Source: an uncultured Roseburia sp. | Lineage (GTDB): Bacteria > Bacillota > Clostridia > Lachnospirales > Lachnospiraceae | Reading direction: 5' to 3' | Assembly (NCBI GenBank): GCA_934292805.1 | Contig: CAKQXQ010000049.1 | Span: 1-14,418 of the forward strand | DNA: 14,418 nucleotides | In this document: piece after piece, positions 13,205 to 14,418 of the stretch | How the letters are laid out: each line of letters begins with the position of its first letter | Position numbering within the stretch: position 1 is the stretch's first letter | Notes under the pieces: model-generated | What the model was told of the DNA's origin: nothing | Seen by the model: only the letters and a program-made list of their open reading frames with translations | Databases searched by the model: none | Translations under genes and position numbers: made by a program

Positions 13205-13867
13205 TTAGTTTTCGAAAGTCAGGATATAGTGGAAGAAGTCCCTGGCGGTTTCAGGGGACTTGGAGTTGTATCCGATTCCAAGGTATAAGGTTTCTCCCTC
13301 TGGGTAAAAGTGATGGGTAAGAAGCCATTCGTTGTCAGTAAGCGCAACACCACAAGGATAGGTTTCGCCGCTTTCTTCCTCTGTTGTGTATACAAGAATA
13401 TCCTTATACTGTTCTAATTCGTCATCTGTGAGAATATCAGTCAAAGGCATCATGGCACTTGAAGCGGCATAAGTATTGAATACATAATCAGGAGCAAAAA
13501 GAATATCTCCACCGCCTACTGCAAATTTTACAGTGAGGGACTGGTTACTGTAGTAATTCGTGGAATCACCCATGTCTTCAGAGAACTGGATAGAAGTATC
13601 GATAAATATTTCTTCGTCTTTACCGGAAAGTCCTTCCTGCTGGAAAAATTCGTCTGTGGATGCTGCTACTTCTTCTGTATTCTGGTTGGTGGTGTTGACC
13701 ATGAAGATTTCAAGTGCAGTTTCCTTATAAGTTACAAAATGTACGATCATATAAATAATGAATGCGATTACGCAGATCATGGCAAGGATCGGCAGCTTGT
13801 AATAGTCCCAGATGTATTCAATCCTGGCTTTGCCTTTTAAGTCTTTGATAGATGTTTTCTTTTCCAT
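13205..13867 (-). CDS. Membrane-anchored protein with solute-binding-like extracellular domain, unknown function
   Basis: A 220-aa protein with a basic cytoplasmic N-terminus (residues 1-24, including ARIEYIWDYYK next to the membrane), one membrane helix at about 25-45, and an outside domain of ~170 residues. Within it, the stretch GGGDILFAPDYVFNTYAASS followed by MMPLTDIL resembles a strand-loop-helix found in extracellular solute-binding proteins, but the domain is much shorter than a full binding protein (~400 aa). There is no lipobox. The ATG has AAGAAAGG about 8 bases upstream. It is transcribed alone, convergent with the second MATE gene; its leader contains the folded element at 13894-14015. 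I know of similar membrane-anchored proteins in Lachnospiraceae but no assigned function. Confidence 0.75.
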   Translation of the reverse strand: MEKKTSIKDLKGKARIEYIWDYYKLPILAMICVIAFIIYMIVHFVTYKETALEIFMVNTTNQNTEEVAASTDEFFQQEGLSGKDEEIFIDTSIQFSEDMGDSTNYYSNQSLTVKFAVGGGDILFAPDYVFNTYAASSAMMPLTDILTDDELEQYKDILVYTTEEESGETYPCGVALTDNEWLLTHHFYPEGETLYLGIGYNSKSPETARDFFHYILTFEN

Positions 13868-13893
13868 ATGTTAAGCCTTTCTTAGTGTGCAGG

Positions 13894-14015
13894 CAGAGAG
13901 TGTTGAAAAATCCAATCTCTGACTGAGATAAACGCTCCGCGAGGATGCACAGTGATTCTATATGGAAGATGTCAGCTTCGCTGACGAGAATCACGCACCA
14001 AGTCTCACGGACGTT
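13894..14015. repeat. Folded palindromic element upstream of the membrane-anchored gene
   Basis: One imperfect long hairpin occupies 13931-14015: stems 13931-13934/14012-14015, 13936-13939/14008-14011, 13941-13943/14004-14006, 13946-13948/13995-13997, the 8-bp GTGATTCT/AGAATCAC (13952-13959/13987-13994), and an apical GTCAGC-TTC-GCTGAC (13971-13985). A second small hairpin, CAGAGA/TCTCTG (13894-13899/13916-13921), lies beside it. It has no T-run on either side, so it is not a terminator. It may be a dispersed palindromic repeat, a structured 5' leader, or a small RNA. Confidence 0.55.
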
Positions 14016-14109
14016 CTGCTTGAATAAAAATAATGACAATATAGAAAGGATAACACAATAAAGTGGTTAGGGAAATAGATAAAATATAAAGAAAATATAA
14101 AAAATTTGC

Positions 14110-14138
14110 TTGACAATGTCCGGTGTTTCCGATACAAT
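14110..14138 (+). promoter_or_regulatory. Strong tRNA operon promoter
   Basis: TTGACA (14110-14115), exactly 17 bases, TACAAT (14133-14138). An A/T-tract-rich stretch (about 14080-14107) directly upstream resembles an UP element, as usual for stable RNA promoters. Confidence 0.88.
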
Positions 14139-14145
14139 AACCTTT

Positions 14146-14157
14146 GTCGCGAGCGAC
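14146..14157 (+). other. Leader hairpin before tRNA-Phe
   Basis: GTCGC/GCGAC (5 bp) with a 2-base gap lies just upstream of the mature tRNA 5' end, close to the predicted transcription start. It may be a processing element; its small size leaves this uncertain. Confidence 0.4.
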
Positions 14158-14159
14158 TT

Positions 14160-14232
14160 GCCCAGTTAGCTCAGTTGGTAGAGCAAAGGACTGAAAATCC
14201 TTGTGTCTCTGGTTCGATTCCGGAACTGGGCA
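14160..14232 (+). tRNA. tRNA-Phe (GAA)
   Basis: A 73-base cloverleaf. Acceptor stem 14160-14166 pairs with 14225-14231, discriminator A at 14232. Anticodon stem AAGGA/TCCTT encloses the loop CTGAAAA with anticodon GAA at 14193-14195. T-loop TTCGATT is present. CCA is not encoded. Confidence 0.97.
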
Positions 14233-14236
14233 CTTC

Positions 14237-14307
14237 GCGGGTGTAGTTCAATGGTAGAACACCAGCCTTCCAAGCTGGATACGTGGGTTCGATTCCCATC
14301 ACCCGCT
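14237..14307 (+). tRNA. tRNA-Gly (TCC)
   Basis: A 71-base cloverleaf. Acceptor stem 14237-14243 with 14300-14306, discriminator T at 14307 as usual for bacterial Gly. Anticodon stem CCAGC/GCTGG encloses CTTCCAA with anticodon TCC at 14269-14271. CCA is not encoded. It starts 4 bases after tRNA-Phe, so both come from one precursor. Confidence 0.97.
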
Positions 14308-14310
14308 TTC

Positions 14311-14327
14311 TCAGAACGTAGTTCTGA
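14311..14327 (+). other. Spacer hairpin between tRNA-Gly and tRNA-Tyr
   Basis: A 7-bp perfect stem TCAGAAC/GTTCTGA with a 3-base loop in the 26-base spacer. There is no T-run, so it is more likely a processing structure than a terminator. Confidence 0.5.
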
Positions 14328-14333
14328 AGTAAT

Positions 14334-14415
14334 GGGCAGATTCCCGAGTGGCCAAAGGGGACAGACTGTAAATCTGCTGCAACTTGCTTCGGTGGTTCGA
14401 ATCCACCTCTGCCCA
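14334..14415 (+). tRNA. tRNA-Tyr (GTA)
   Basis: An 82-base class II tRNA with a long variable arm (GCA/TGC stem). Acceptor stem 14334-14340 pairs with 14408-14414; discriminator A at 14415. Anticodon GTA at 14368-14370 in the loop CTGTAAA. T-stem GGTGG/CCACC. The first anticodon-stem pair is A14361 against C14377, a mismatch where G-C is usual. CCA is not encoded. The window ends three bases later. Confidence 0.96.
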
Positions 14416-14418
14416 TTC

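Noticed and set aside
13818..14039. 73-aa open frame on - covering the folded element
   Set aside because: It overlaps the well-supported start of the membrane-anchored gene in another frame and mostly translates the palindromic element. If the element is repeated, such false frames would recur across the genome.
14171..14416. Open frame on - containing MGIEPTYPAWKAGVLPLNYTR-like sequence
   Set aside because: It is the reverse complement of the tRNA cluster. This is a well-known false protein produced by translating tRNA-Gly/Tyr genes backwards.

Overview
The window looks like the chromosome of a gut-type Lachnospiraceae member (Clostridia, Bacillota). The signs are AT-rich DNA, strong AGGAGG-type ribosome binding sites, an ATP-type PEP carboxykinase, a TM1266-type hydrogenase-associated regulator, a DUF6465 protein, MATE transporters of clostridial type, and tRNA genes without encoded CCA. 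I cannot fix genus or species from the sequence alone. I see no transposase, integrase, phage gene or CRISPR array.

Layout. (1) 43-837, + strand: a low-molecular-weight protein tyrosine phosphatase and a TM1266-type small regulator, closed by a two-way terminator. (2) 939-3008, - strand: pckA (ATP-forming PEP carboxykinase), and upstream of it a 64-aa orphan gene. An 18-bp perfect inverted repeat separates the two and abuts the best pckA promoter. (3) 3275-5520, + strand: a small XRE-type regulator, then a CorA-type Mg2+ channel gene with its own near-consensus promoter. CorA is followed by two small unknown genes (79 and 130 aa) and a strong terminator. (4) 5648-8164, +: an 838-aa membrane-anchored extracellular protein with a propeller-like centre and a degenerate C39-peptidase-like C-terminus. 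(5) 8377-9137, +: an HPr paralogue that keeps His15 and Ser46 but has Asn at position 17, followed 26 bases later by a DUF6465 protein with a Lys/Ala-rich tail; terminator. (6) 9285-13094: two MATE exporters around an RsmJ-type 16S rRNA methyltransferase. The first MATE gene is on -, and rsmJ plus the second MATE gene form a + operon, transcribed divergently from the first. (7) 13205-13867, -: a membrane-anchored protein resembling a solute-binding domain, preceded by a strongly folded 122-base element. (8) 14110-14415, +: a consensus promoter driving tRNA-Phe, tRNA-Gly and tRNA-Tyr; the cluster may continue past the window.

Most of the window is housekeeping or envelope functions. The parts least explained by known biology are the HPr-like/DUF6465 pair, the 838-aa protein whose C39-like domain lacks the catalytic His, the palindrome in front of pckA, and the folded element at 13894-14015. 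Several starts were moved from the longest open frame to a downstream start with a proper ribosome binding site (580, 5051, 5648, 8377, 10963). All family calls come from reading motifs; no database search was done.
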